This document shows, piece after piece, positions 35,345-43,293 of a stretch of DNA of 64,000 nt. The translations under genes and the position numbers were made by a program. The DNA lies in contig NC_008760.1 of NCBI RefSeq assembly GCF_000015505.1, positions 62,001 through 126,000 of the forward strand. Reading direction: 5' to 3'. The notes beneath the pieces were generated by a model. It did no database searches. It was not told where the DNA came from and worked only from the letters and a program-made list of their open reading frames with translations. The stretch's first letter is position 1; every line of letters begins with the position of its first letter. Source of the stretch: Polaromonas naphthalenivorans CJ2 (GTDB lineage Bacteria > Pseudomonadota > Gammaproteobacteria > Burkholderiales > Burkholderiaceae_C).

Positions 35345-36019
35345 ATGCTCGTCTCGAAACTTCTACTGGCAACCAGTATTTGCTTAATGCTCGCTTGCCC
35401 ATCTCTATTTGTAATAGCGCAGGAGACCGACAATTCGACCTTGCATCAAGCTCAAGCTGGTGAGCCGCCGGGAACGTCGCACTCGGTGATTTCTACAGTC
35501 AGCGATATTGAACGCTATAAGCTTGATCTCGAGATTAAGAAGTTTGACTTCGAACGCGAAAAGTATCGCGACAGCATAGATATTGAACGTACAAAGGCAT
35601 GGATTTCCGCTCTATCCATTGTGATTCCACTATTAGTCGTTGCAGCAACGATCGGCTTCAGCGTAAGAACCCAGAAGCAGCAAGCGGACCTTACGAGGCA
35701 GGCGCTTCAGGAAGAATCACAAAGGGATTTCGATCTCAAAGTCGCAGAAGCACTGATCAGTGCGCCGGGACCGGTCGAAGCCCATAACCGGGCGCTGGCG
35801 CTAAAAGATTTACTTCCTCATCGACTTTCGTCCGATTTTGCCAATGCGTTCGAGCCAGAAAAGCATGGCCGGTTACAGGCTCCTGAAGGGCGGAAAGAGT
35901 TTATGCGATTGGTTGCTGCGAAGCCTGATAACAAAGATGCAATTATTAAACTTTGGAAAGAATTATGGCCTGGGGATGTGTGGGTGCAAAAGGTGTCGAG
36001 CAACGACTCCTTAACTTGA
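35345..36019 (+). CDS. Membrane protein of unknown function
   Basis: 224 residues from an ATG with GGAGGG upstream. An N-terminal signal segment (LVSKLLLATSICLMLACPSLFVIAQ) is followed by a charged coiled-coil (SDIERYKLDLEIKKFDFEREKYRDSIDIERTKAW). A transmembrane helix (ISALSIVIPLLVVAATIGFSV) leads to a cytoplasmic basic/coiled tail and helical domain. The arrangement is one membrane helix with coiled coils on both sides. GC is lower than neighbours, suggesting separate acquisition. No family recognised. A short decayed frame follows at 36020-36135. Confidence 0.6.
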   Translation: MLVSKLLLATSICLMLACPSLFVIAQETDNSTLHQAQAGEPPGTSHSVISTVSDIERYKLDLEIKKFDFEREKYRDSIDIERTKAWISALSIVIPLLVVAATIGFSVRTQKQQADLTRQALQEESQRDFDLKVAEALISAPGPVEAHNRALALKDLLPHRLSSDFANAFEPEKHGRLQAPEGRKEFMRLVAAKPDNKDAIIKLWKELWPGDVWVQKVSSNDSLT

Positions 36020-36165
36020 CTTTTACCCGTTTGAAGCATGTTTTTGAAATGCAAACCCGGCTGATGCAGCCTATGGATGATCGCCTGGAGGAAACTGAAC
36101 AACGAAGGCTCGCTGCCTCAGGCGCAGCAGGATAGGTGCCTGGGTCAACTCGCCAAAAACCGAAT

Positions 36166-36527
36166 ATGAATGAACTTGGCGAGCTCCGCCAGCAAATTGC
36201 CGAGATGCAAAAGCAGGCCGCGGATCTGCAGAAAAAGAACCGGCGCGCCATCCTTGCCGAACTGCGCGAGCAAATGGCCGCCTATGGCATCACCGCCGAG
36301 GAGCTCAGCCGTCCCGCTGCCAAGGCCCCAAAGCCCAGGCAGCCGCTGGCCAGACCGTCGAGCCCCCCAAGGGCAAGAAGCCGGCAGTGCCTTCGCCAAT
36401 GAAGTACCGCGGACCCGAGGGTCAGCAGTAGACCGGCCACGGAATGGCGCCCAAGTGGCTCAAAGACTTGATCGCAGAAGGAAAAGCCCGGGAGGATTTC
36501 CTGATCCGCCAGGACGCGGCAGCGTAG
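36166..36527 (+). pseudogene. H-NS family protein, decayed copy
   Basis: The N-terminal half (MNELGELRQQIAEMQKQAADLQKKNRRAILAELREQMAAYGI) is the coiled-coil oligomerisation domain, closely matching the intact gene at 49604. After ...RQPLARP the frame shifts by one base. The correct frame then reads PKGKKPAVPSPMKYRGPEGQ, hits TAG where the intact copy has the Trp codon of EWSGRG, and continues MAPKWLKDLIAEGKAREDFLIRQD to 36527. At least two independent lesions, both in or before the DNA-binding domain, so this copy is dead. Confidence 0.88.
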
Positions 36528-36691
36528 GGTAGGGCAGGGCAGCAACAGCGTAAAAAAAAGCGGCTTGAATCGGGCCGCCTTTCAGGCACGGCGCCATGCT
36601 GGCTCGCCCGGCATGTGAAACCAATCGATCGTTGAGCGTCCCCGGCAGGAAGCCGCCCAGCCCGGTTGCCCCATGGCTGAGCCGGTTTTTT

Positions 36692-36715
36692 TGCATGGGG
36701 GCGCTGACGCCCCCA
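36692..36715. repeat. 10-bp perfect hairpin near the DUF1326 3' end
   Basis: CATGGGGGCG and CGCCCCCATG with a 4-nt loop. On the minus strand (downstream of the DUF1326 gene) it is followed by A rather than T residues, so it is not a classical terminator for that gene. Confidence 0.6.
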
Positions 36716-36741
36716 TGGGTTGAACGAACACCCGGACGGAA

Positions 36742-37356
36742 TCAACCCGCCCAGGCAAAGGGCGCAAAGTGCCCGTTGCGCATGCCGGTTGCGTCCTCCC
36801 AGTCAATGCCGAATGCGTGAAAGCGGCTGCGCGTCGCCCTGGCAAGAGACAGCCGGCTATTGACGGGATGCGCGATGTTGTCAATGCCGATGGCCTGGCC
36901 AGGCGCGGTGACACTTGCCAGTCCTTCGCAAGCCTGGTTCACCAGTTCTCCAGCGCTCACTGAATACATCAGTCCGTTGGCCTCGAAGCGGATCGGCCGC
37001 CGCTCGACGCCTGCGATGCGGCCAACGAGCGGTGCGAGCATGGCCATCGGCCCCCCGGCTGACCCGGTGGCAATCGCACGGATCGCCTCCACTTGCGGCG
37101 GCGAAGCCGTTTCGTCCACGATAAGCCCGACGGCGATGTCGCCCTGACCCATCGGGCCCGGCGAATGCAGCATCACAATGAACGACAGGCCGCCCAGTCT
37201 GACACCGTCTTTCTCGCCTTTGTCGATGTGCAGGGCGACCGCAGCCTTGCAGTCGCCTTCGGTCGGCTGCGCTGTGAGGTTGGAGGTGAGGCAGGGGCAA
37301 AGAAATGCGCAATTGCATGTCTCCATGTATTGCCCGGTGATAGTCCAGCTAGACAT
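36742..37356 (-). CDS. DUF1326 domain-containing protein
   Basis: 204 residues, cytosolic. The opening MSSWTITGQYMETCNCAFLCPC contains the conserved C-x-C-x(3)-C-x-C cluster that defines DUF1326 and probably binds a metal. This is followed by ALHIDKGEKDGVRLGGLSFIVMLHSPGPMGQGD and ALARATRSRFHAFGIDWED-type C-terminal segments. It is divergent from a DUF2182 membrane protein gene across about 130 bp. This pairing recurs in bacterial genomes and implies a shared metal-related task. Function is not established. Confidence 0.85.
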   Translation of the reverse strand: MSSWTITGQYMETCNCAFLCPCLTSNLTAQPTEGDCKAAVALHIDKGEKDGVRLGGLSFIVMLHSPGPMGQGDIAVGLIVDETASPPQVEAIRAIATGSAGGPMAMLAPLVGRIAGVERRPIRFEANGLMYSVSAGELVNQACEGLASVTAPGQAIGIDNIAHPVNSRLSLARATRSRFHAFGIDWEDATGMRNGHFAPFAWAG

Positions 37357-37488
37357 CGCGATACTCCTTCAGGAAAAGGTCGGCTTGCCGCCGGCCTGCA
37401 GAAGATCTATGGTCAAACCAGTTTATGCCGATGTTTGAGCGTGTGCAATGCGGCTTTCGGGCCGTCAACGCATGAAGGGAAGGGATCG

Positions 37489-38283
37489 ATGCAACAGCAA
37501 GAGCGTGCTTCGGGGAACAAGCCGCCACCAGGCCTGGGTTCCCTCGTTGCCCGCCAGCCCATGCTGACGATGTGCATCCTGGCCGTGAGCGTCATCGGCT
37601 GGGCGGTCCTGGCCTGGATGGCGGTTGACATGGAGCACCCTTTTGCCCAACTGACGATGCCGGTCTCTTCGAAGTGGAGCGTCGCCAACATGCTGGCGAT
37701 CTGGACCATGTGGTCGCTCATGATGGCCGCGATGATGCTGCCCTCGGCGCTGCCCATGGTCCTGACGTTCGTCAACCTCAGCGGGCGCAGCCGACAGCGG
37801 GCGCGAGGATGCAGCTTCGTTGCCGCCTATGTGCTGATCTGGCTCACCTTCAGCGCGGGGGCGGCGGCCGCACAGTGGGCGTTGCAGGCCATGGGCTGGG
37901 TCAACCCCATGATCGTCAGCACGTCCGCCTGGCTGACGGGACTGCTGCTTGTCGCTGCCGGCCTGTATCAGTTTTCGCGGCTCAAACACCTGTGCCTGTC
38001 GCGCTGTCGCACGCCGGTGGTTTTTTTGCTCGGGCAGTGGCGCGCTGGCGTATCCGGGGCCTTTGTCATGGGCGTGCAGCACGGACTGTTGTGCCTGGGC
38101 TGCTGCTGGGCGCTGATGGCCTTGCTGTTCGTGGGTGGGGTGATGAACCTGGCCTGGATCGCTGCGCTGTCGATGGCCGTGGCGATCGAGAAACTTGCGC
38201 CCGGTGGGGAGCGAATGGCCAAAGCCCTCGGGCTGGTGCTGATGGCCGCCGGGCTGCTCAAGCTGGTGGTGCTCATGGCTTAG
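37489..38283 (+). CDS. DUF2182 predicted metal-binding integral membrane protein
   Basis: 264 residues with about six to seven membrane helices: LTMCILAVSVIGWAVLAWMAV, MLAIWTMWSLMMAAMMLPSALPMVLTF, FVAAYVLIWLTFSAGAAAAQ, MIVSTSAWLTGLLLVAAGLY, HGLLCLGCCWALMALLFVGG, and the final LGLVLMAAGLLKLVVLM. The methionine-rich WSLMMAAMMLPSALPM helix and the HGLLCLGCCW motif are the family signature and likely metal sites. Preceded by AGGGA. Divergent partner of the DUF1326 gene; together they may handle copper or a similar metal (inference). Confidence 0.85.
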   Translation: MQQQERASGNKPPPGLGSLVARQPMLTMCILAVSVIGWAVLAWMAVDMEHPFAQLTMPVSSKWSVANMLAIWTMWSLMMAAMMLPSALPMVLTFVNLSGRSRQRARGCSFVAAYVLIWLTFSAGAAAAQWALQAMGWVNPMIVSTSAWLTGLLLVAAGLYQFSRLKHLCLSRCRTPVVFLLGQWRAGVSGAFVMGVQHGLLCLGCCWALMALLFVGGVMNLAWIAALSMAVAIEKLAPGGERMAKALGLVLMAAGLLKLVVLMA

Positions 38284-38461
38284 GAAGGAAGGCAGCCCGG
38301 TTGGCTGGCGCAGGCAAGCGTGCTTGTGCATCCCTGAACAGGCACTTGACCTTGCCGGCATGCCAGGGCCGCTCGTTCAGGATGAGCGTGGCGCCCATTG
38401 ACGTGCGGACACAGGCGGCTTGAAAACGTCGTGTCGACGCCATGCTGCATGCCGGGCCCTT

Positions 38462-38899
38462 TCACTGCGTGATCACGACCAGCACGCTGCACGGTGCCTG
38501 CTCGATCAGCGCCTTGGAGACCGAGCCCCGCCACCAGCGCGCGGCCCATCCGTCCAGATGCTTGTGACCCACCACGATCAGGTCGGCCCCGATCCGGCGG
38601 GCATACTGCGTGATTTCACTCACCGCATCCCCGATCACCACCTCGCCGCGCGCGCTCAAGCCCGCATCGGCCAGCCTGCGCACGCCAGTGTCGAGGATTC
38701 CCTGGTAGCGGGTTTTTTCGCTTTCCTGCACCGTTTCGTTATAGACGACGCCCTCCGTCCCGACGGAGGCCAGCGGAAATGGCATCACGGCAATCAGCGT
38801 CAGGTCGGAATGGCTCCACTGGGCAATTTCATGGCAGTCCAGCAAGGCCTGCTGCCCGGGGGCAGAACCGTCGTAAGCCAGCAAGATTCGTTTGTACAT
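38462..38899 (-). CDS. Universal stress protein (UspA family)
   Basis: 145 residues. It begins MYKRILLAYDGSAPGQQAL and ends GADLIVVGHKHLDGWAARWWRGSVSKALIEQAPCSVLVV. The GxxG-9x-G(S/T) ATP-binding pattern (G-H-K...RGSVSKAL) marks the ATP-binding Usp subclass. It is probably a stress and stationary-phase protein. It lies 31 bp downstream of a broken dodecin gene on the same strand, so the two were one unit. Confidence 0.88.
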   Translation of the reverse strand: MYKRILLAYDGSAPGQQALLDCHEIAQWSHSDLTLIAVMPFPLASVGTEGVVYNETVQESEKTRYQGILDTGVRRLADAGLSARGEVVIGDAVSEITQYARRIGADLIVVGHKHLDGWAARWWRGSVSKALIEQAPCSVLVVITQ

Positions 38900-38930
38900 G
38901 GCAGGCCTTCAAGTTTTAAGGGGCTGGCGA

Positions 38931-39138
38931 TTACTCCAGCGTGAAGCCGATTCTCAGCGACACCTGCCAGTGCGCCACCTTGCCATCGACCACATGGCCC
39001 CGGGTCTCGGTGACGGTGAACCACTGGGATGCTGCGCACCGTCTCATGCACCCTGGCAATGGCCGTGCTCACGGCCTCTTCAATACTGACGCTGGGCGAG
39101 CCGGTCAGCTCCAGCAGCTTGTAGACATGGTTGCTCAT
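38931..39138 (-). pseudogene. Dodecin with one-base insertion
   Basis: Reads MSNHVYKLLELTGSPSVSIEEAVSTAIARVHETVRSI. A single extra C (CCC for CC at about 39027) then knocks it out of frame. The corrected frame gives QWFTVTETRGHVVDGKVAHWQVSLRIGFTLE and stops at 38931, a full-length 67-residue dodecin. Dodecins store flavin as hollow dodecamers; the Trp in QWF that stacks on the flavin is in the lost part. This may be a true pseudogene or a sequence error. GGGAGC lies upstream of the start. Confidence 0.88.
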
Positions 39139-39361
39139 CACGTTGCTCCCAGAGTGGATCGGCTTGTGCAGCCAAATCTTACGCGCTGTGCGATGGAACT
39201 ACAAACACATAGCCACACGGGCAAGCAGCGTTGGCGGGGTGAGGCTTGATTCCTTGAAGGCCACAAAGATGGGCAGCCTATGTCCCCTACACTGAGCCAG
39301 CTTGGCAACGCTTGAGCTACCCGCTAAAAAGCGGCATGAAACCCAACCTGGAGCTATTGCA

Positions 39362-39760
39362 ATGATCGAAGCCCTGGTATCGGGCAAGCTGCACGGCCAG
39401 CCCGCCCAAAAGACCGGCAGGACGGGAACGCTGTTCGTGGTCGCCAAGATGCGCGCCCATGCCGGCGATAGCGATGTGTTCGTGAACGTGATCGCCTTCA
39501 GCCAGGCCGCTTGCGAGGCCCTGCTGGCCCTGGGCGACAGCGACGCCGTGGCGCTGGCCGGCAGCCTCGTGCCCAAGGCATGGATCGACCGCGAGGGCAC
39601 GGCCCGCCCGGCGCTGGACCTGGTGGCCGGCCAGGTCTTGACTGCTTACCATGTGAGCCGCAAGCGCAAGGCGCTCGAGCGCAGGCCGCCTGGACCGTCC
39701 GACTCCCAGCAGCCAGCCCGGCATGATGAGCTTGACGATGGGCGTCCGCTGGACTTTTGA
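39362..39760 (+). CDS. Single-stranded DNA-binding (OB-fold) protein, plasmid type
   Basis: 132 residues starting MIEALVSGKLHGQPAQKTGRTGTLFVVAKMRAHAGDSDVFVNVIAFSQAACEALLALGDSDAVALAGSL. Strand order and the VNVIAFSQAACEAL helix match the SSB-like OB fold found in plasmid-encoded proteins that are much shorter than chromosomal SSB. The basic C-terminus lacks the usual acidic tip until the last residues (ELDDGRPLDF), which may serve the same purpose. It probably protects ssDNA during replication or transfer. Confidence 0.7.
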   Translation: MIEALVSGKLHGQPAQKTGRTGTLFVVAKMRAHAGDSDVFVNVIAFSQAACEALLALGDSDAVALAGSLVPKAWIDREGTARPALDLVAGQVLTAYHVSRKRKALERRPPGPSDSQQPARHDELDDGRPLDF

Positions 39761-40025
39761 GTCCGCCCCCCTCTCATCGATCAAGGACAGACAAAGCCGT
39801 AATTTCTGCTTTGCCCGTGGGGGAGTTCACCAATGCCGCGGCGATGAGCTCATGCCAGAGATGGACTTCGAGCCTGGAACGCAAGACGTCTTTGAGATTG
39901 CACGGCCAGCAGCCTCGATTGTCCTGGCTTGCAGGGTGATCCATGCTTTGCCGGCATCACTGTCAACTCCGCATCAGTGCCAACACCGACAGTCCAGGCG
40001 CAGCCTGCATCGACTGGGCCTGAAT
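39761..40025. other. Intergenic, no gene seen
   Basis: 265 bp between converging genes; no supported feature. Confidence 0.4.
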
Positions 40026-40193
40026 CTACACGCTGACGTTGGGAGCCCACGCAGCGATCACCAGCATGCAACCCATCAGCGTCAGGCCAATGGACATCCG
40101 CAGGCGCAGGCGACGTTTCACTCGGGCCCTGTGATCGCAGTAATCGCGGTAGTCCCCGTTGTTCCAGTTCACGCTGCGGTTGAGAAAAAACAT
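40026..40193 (-). CDS. Small single-helix membrane protein (55 aa)
   Basis: MFFLNRSVNWNNGDYRDYCDHRARVKRRLRLRMSIGLTLMGCMLVIAAWAPNVSV, with AAGGAAG upstream of the ATG. A basic cluster is followed by one transmembrane helix (MSIGLTLMGCMLVIAAWA), the positive-inside arrangement of a type II anchor. Unknown function. Too short for family assignment, but the ribosome-binding site and topology are consistent. 40194-40527 has no other gene. Confidence 0.45.
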   Translation of the reverse strand: MFFLNRSVNWNNGDYRDYCDHRARVKRRLRLRMSIGLTLMGCMLVIAAWAPNVSV

Positions 40194-40527
40194 AGCACTT
40201 CCTTGTCCATGCGTTGTTGATGTGCTTACTTGCGCAGTGCAGCTCGACCCTTTTGCACTGCCGCGTCGCACCTGCGTTGTCTGAATCCAGTTTCGTCAAT
40301 GCAGTGCTTATTGCCCATCACTTCAAATGGTTACTTCCTTGAAGTTTTGATACGCTGTGTTTTAAGCTCATCCATGAGAACCCTTGCGGAACCCATGGCG
40401 GTTTTTGAAGCTTGAACCAGGTCAGTACCATTGTGTAAATCACGTAAACATAAGTAAGTAAAGACTTCTGCAAAAAAGACAATCCTGCCCATGTCAGCCT
40501 CTCCAGCATGACAGCCATTTTCGGCCG

Positions 40528-42045
40528 TCAGCGCATGCGGCTTGCCTCCAGGCTGCTCAAAACATCAGGAACGATGCGGTAGATTTGCGCGGCGATGAAC
40601 ATCGCTCCGAGCGGATCCCCAAAGGTACCCGCTGTTGGCGGCCCTATCACGCGGACTGCCCGTTGTTTCGTGCCCTTGGCGGTCAACGCCCGGCAATGCT
40701 CATCGACCGCGAAGCCGATACCGCATGCATCGGGAGTGAGCCAGCCCTTGTCCATCAAGGCAGACAGAAATGGATTCGATGAAACCCTCGCCAGAACGTC
40801 CAGGCCCGTGCAATTGATGATGACCTCGAACGCTTCGCACCGCTTGGCATTGCCCTGTCTGGGCGCAAAACAAACCCGCAGCGGGCCGCTTGCTTCAAGC
40901 GCAGCCACTGACTGAATTCGATCCACCCTGAACTCGATGCGACCCTGCGCCTGCGCAGCCTGCACCAGGCTTTGCGTCTGTGGCGGCGAGCGAAAGCGGT
41001 GCACGTCGTACCAGGTCCGCGCTTTCTTGAGAAATCGTCGTTTTTCCGCTGTGGGCAACAGGGGCCAGGTCCGCCACACCACGTCGCGCAGCTCATCAAA
41101 GGCCAAGTGCCAGCTTGCGCCCTGCGCCTGGACCTCCCCAATACGCTGTCGAAGCGCCCGGATCCAGGCTCGCAACGTGGGCTCAACCCCCGGTTGCGTG
41201 AGAAAGTCCGGCGCCGGCCCCAGGATTCGATCCAGCATCTGGCGGCCCGTGGCCGTTGCAGGCGCAACCGGCACGGTCGGGGGCGGTGAAAGGGGGCCGG
41301 CAGAGGGCGCCTGGGGACGTGGCTGCAATCCGCGTCTTGAAATGCTCACCATCTTGCCCGTGTGCCCTTGCCGCAGGAGGGTCGCCAGGACATCGAGCGC
41401 CGTCAGGCTGCTGCCGATGATCAAGACGCTGGCTTGAGCAGGAATTTCAAGCAACCGTTGGGTGTCGAGCGGATTTTCAACAACCCCGGGATGTGCCGCC
41501 AGCGAGGCATCCAGCGGCGCTTGCAGCCTCGGTTGCGGATTGCCGGTGGCGATGATCAGCAGGTCGCACACCAGTGAGTGTCCTGCATCGGTCACCAGCT
41601 CGACCGAATCGCCTTTTTCCAACGCATCGACTGCGCGGGCTCGAAGATGCGTGATGGTCGATTGCGTCGCTGGCCATTGAGCGTGTTCACGGAAGGCAGA
41701 TTCCATATACCTGCCAAAGTCTGCACGCCGCACGAAAGCGCTGCCATCGGGCAGCAGCGCCTGCGAGTCGGCCGAAAAGATGCCTTGCTTTTCACACCAT
41801 CGCGTGAAATGCCCTGAATCCTGAGGGTCGATGGAGTGAACCCAGGTCGGACCATTCAAGCGGTGATCGGGATCGGTGGTCGAATAGGCCAGGCCCAGGC
41901 CAACCCGGTCACGGGGCTCGATGAGGGTGATGTGCAAAGGTGCTGGGCTGCTTCTCACCAGCTGGACCGCCGCACAGACACCGCTGAAGCCACCTCCGAC
42001 AATGGCAATATGGCTCGGTTTATCAGGCAACACTGTGTGCTCCAT
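40528..42045 (-). CDS. FAD/NAD(P)-binding protein (NAD_binding_9 type)
   Basis: About 505 residues. The N-terminal Rossmann motif HIAIVGGGFSGVCAAVQLVRS binds FAD. LIEPRDRVGLGLAYSTTDPDHRLNGPTWVHSI is the family signature, and a second nucleotide-binding strand appears in DLLIIATGNPQPRL and VLIIGSSLTALDVLATLLRQG. The C-terminus includes VRVIGPPTAGTFGDPLGAMFIAAQ. These proteins resemble flavin monooxygenase-like oxidoreductases of unknown substrate (HpxO/YdhS-like). The ATG at 42045 is preferred because homology begins soon after it; an ATG at 42099 would add 18 residues. Confidence 0.8.
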   Translation of the reverse strand: MEHTVLPDKPSHIAIVGGGFSGVCAAVQLVRSSPAPLHITLIEPRDRVGLGLAYSTTDPDHRLNGPTWVHSIDPQDSGHFTRWCEKQGIFSADSQALLPDGSAFVRRADFGRYMESAFREHAQWPATQSTITHLRARAVDALEKGDSVELVTDAGHSLVCDLLIIATGNPQPRLQAPLDASLAAHPGVVENPLDTQRLLEIPAQASVLIIGSSLTALDVLATLLRQGHTGKMVSISRRGLQPRPQAPSAGPLSPPPTVPVAPATATGRQMLDRILGPAPDFLTQPGVEPTLRAWIRALRQRIGEVQAQGASWHLAFDELRDVVWRTWPLLPTAEKRRFLKKARTWYDVHRFRSPPQTQSLVQAAQAQGRIEFRVDRIQSVAALEASGPLRVCFAPRQGNAKRCEAFEVIINCTGLDVLARVSSNPFLSALMDKGWLTPDACGIGFAVDEHCRALTAKGTKQRAVRVIGPPTAGTFGDPLGAMFIAAQIYRIVPDVLSSLEASRMR

Positions 42046-42434
42046 AGCGTTTTCGGGGATGCCAGGATGACCACCGCTTTGCTCGACCCCATCACGCATC
42101 ACGCATCACGGCAAAGGGACGGGAAACCGGCAACGATTCATTGCGTTTCAAGCCAAGGAAAAATCCCTCAGCCTCATCAGTTCAACTGAAAGGATTTTGT
42201 ACGCTGTGACGGGGAAAGTTTTAAACGCTACTTGACCCTGTACGCAATGGACTTCTGCACATTCAGCGCCACCATGGGGAAATTACGCTGTCTGCAAAAT
42301 GAGAACGAGCAACTCAAGCGCGAACTGGTCTCTGCCCCACACTCGAAGACGAGGTCGTGTGCCAATAAAGCCGCATCTGCCTGTGAATTATCCCCCCCAA
42401 GGCTATGCCTCGACCAAGTATTGGGCAAGGAATA
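42046..42434. other. Intergenic, no supported gene
   Basis: About 390 bp. A short plus-strand frame at 42232-42438 has a heptad-like LQNENEQLKREL stretch but no other support. Confidence 0.35.
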
Positions 42435-42677
42435 TTAGGACCTGGACGGATATATCCCCTCCAACGCAATGCAAAAGTGCGTGTTGGGATCTGGCTCTTT
42501 ACCCTTCAGATTCGGCAATGCGAAGGTCGTAGCACCGTCTCCTCCATAGGTTGTGCCCAGTAAACTGAAGAGGGCAGTATTTTGCGAAATGGCCATGAGT
42601 TGCCCTTCGCAGAATGCCCAGCCGTTTGGGGCGAAGTTATACGGAAGCAGTTGAATTTGACCGAGAAATGGTTCCAT
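42435..42677 (-). CDS. Short phage tail-collar domain protein
   Basis: 80 residues: MEPFLGQIQLLPYNFAPNGWAFCEGQLMAISQNTALFSLLGTTYGGDGATTFALPNLKG, then a short tail ending CIALEGIYPSRS. This is a complete Phage Tail Collar domain as found in microcystin-dependent (MdpB-like) and tail-fibre proteins. Short versions ending in CIAL-x-G-x-YPSR occur on their own, so it is probably not truncated. GGGAGCC precedes the ATG. No other phage genes are nearby. Confidence 0.8.
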   Translation of the reverse strand: MEPFLGQIQLLPYNFAPNGWAFCEGQLMAISQNTALFSLLGTTYGGDGATTFALPNLKGKEPDPNTHFCIALEGIYPSRS

Positions 42678-42739
42678 GGTAAGGCTCCCTATGGTGGCGG
42701 TAAAGCGCGATGAACGGTAGGATACTGTTGGCGAATTGT

Positions 42740-43266
42740 CAAGTTCATGACGCCAGCCGGGCAAAGCGCGTCGTTCGTGTTTTCTCCCGAAACTGACTGG
42801 TTAGGCATGCCGTGACCCGCTTGACATTCATGGCGACCCCCGTCGCCACATGCTGCAGGCTCGTTATGGCCAATCCCCGGTAATGCTTGCGGCGCAATCC
42901 GACTGCGCGCATGGCCTGCGACAGGGTTGCCCAATGCATCGCAGACAGCAGGAACTTTGGTGTTCAGGCCTTTGCGCGTCACGCCGATGGCCTGGCCGCT
43001 TTCCTTTCGGGCTCCTGCCGAGGCTTGGATAGGCTCGTCAGCAGGTCGAGTCCACCATCATGGCTTCTAGATCGGGCTGCTGCGCACCCTTGAAAAGGCG
43101 TTCGCAATGGCCTTTGCCGCACCAGTAGGCGTACCGCTGGTACACCGCGCTCCATTTTCCCCAATCGCTCGGGAAGATCGCGCCAGGGGGCGTCCGTGCG
43201 GGCCATCCACAGCAGGGCATTGAAAAATGTCCTGTTCGCACCACCGGGACGGCTCTTCATTGATGC
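42740..43266 (-). pseudogene. IS5-family (IS427-like) transposase remnant
   Basis: From 43260 leftwards: RPGGANRTFFNALLWMARTDAPWRDLPERLGKW then a shifted frame with SAVYQRYAYWCGKGHCERLF, then further left GVTRKGLNTKVPAVCDALGNPV. These are consecutive blocks of an IS427-type transposase with several frameshifts and a missing start and end. Cut on its right by the IS630 element. Confidence 0.7.
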
Positions 43267-43293
43267 ATCATGACGCGAAAGCAGGCCCGACTA

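Noticed and set aside
36692-36715. Hairpin as a terminator for the DUF1326 gene
   Set aside because: On that strand the stem is followed by As, not Ts, so it lacks the U tract. Listed only as a hairpin.
42232-42438. Leucine-zipper-like short frame as an IS3 orfA remnant
   Set aside because: Only one heptad-like stretch (LQNENEQLKREL) and no other IS3 feature or partner orfB.
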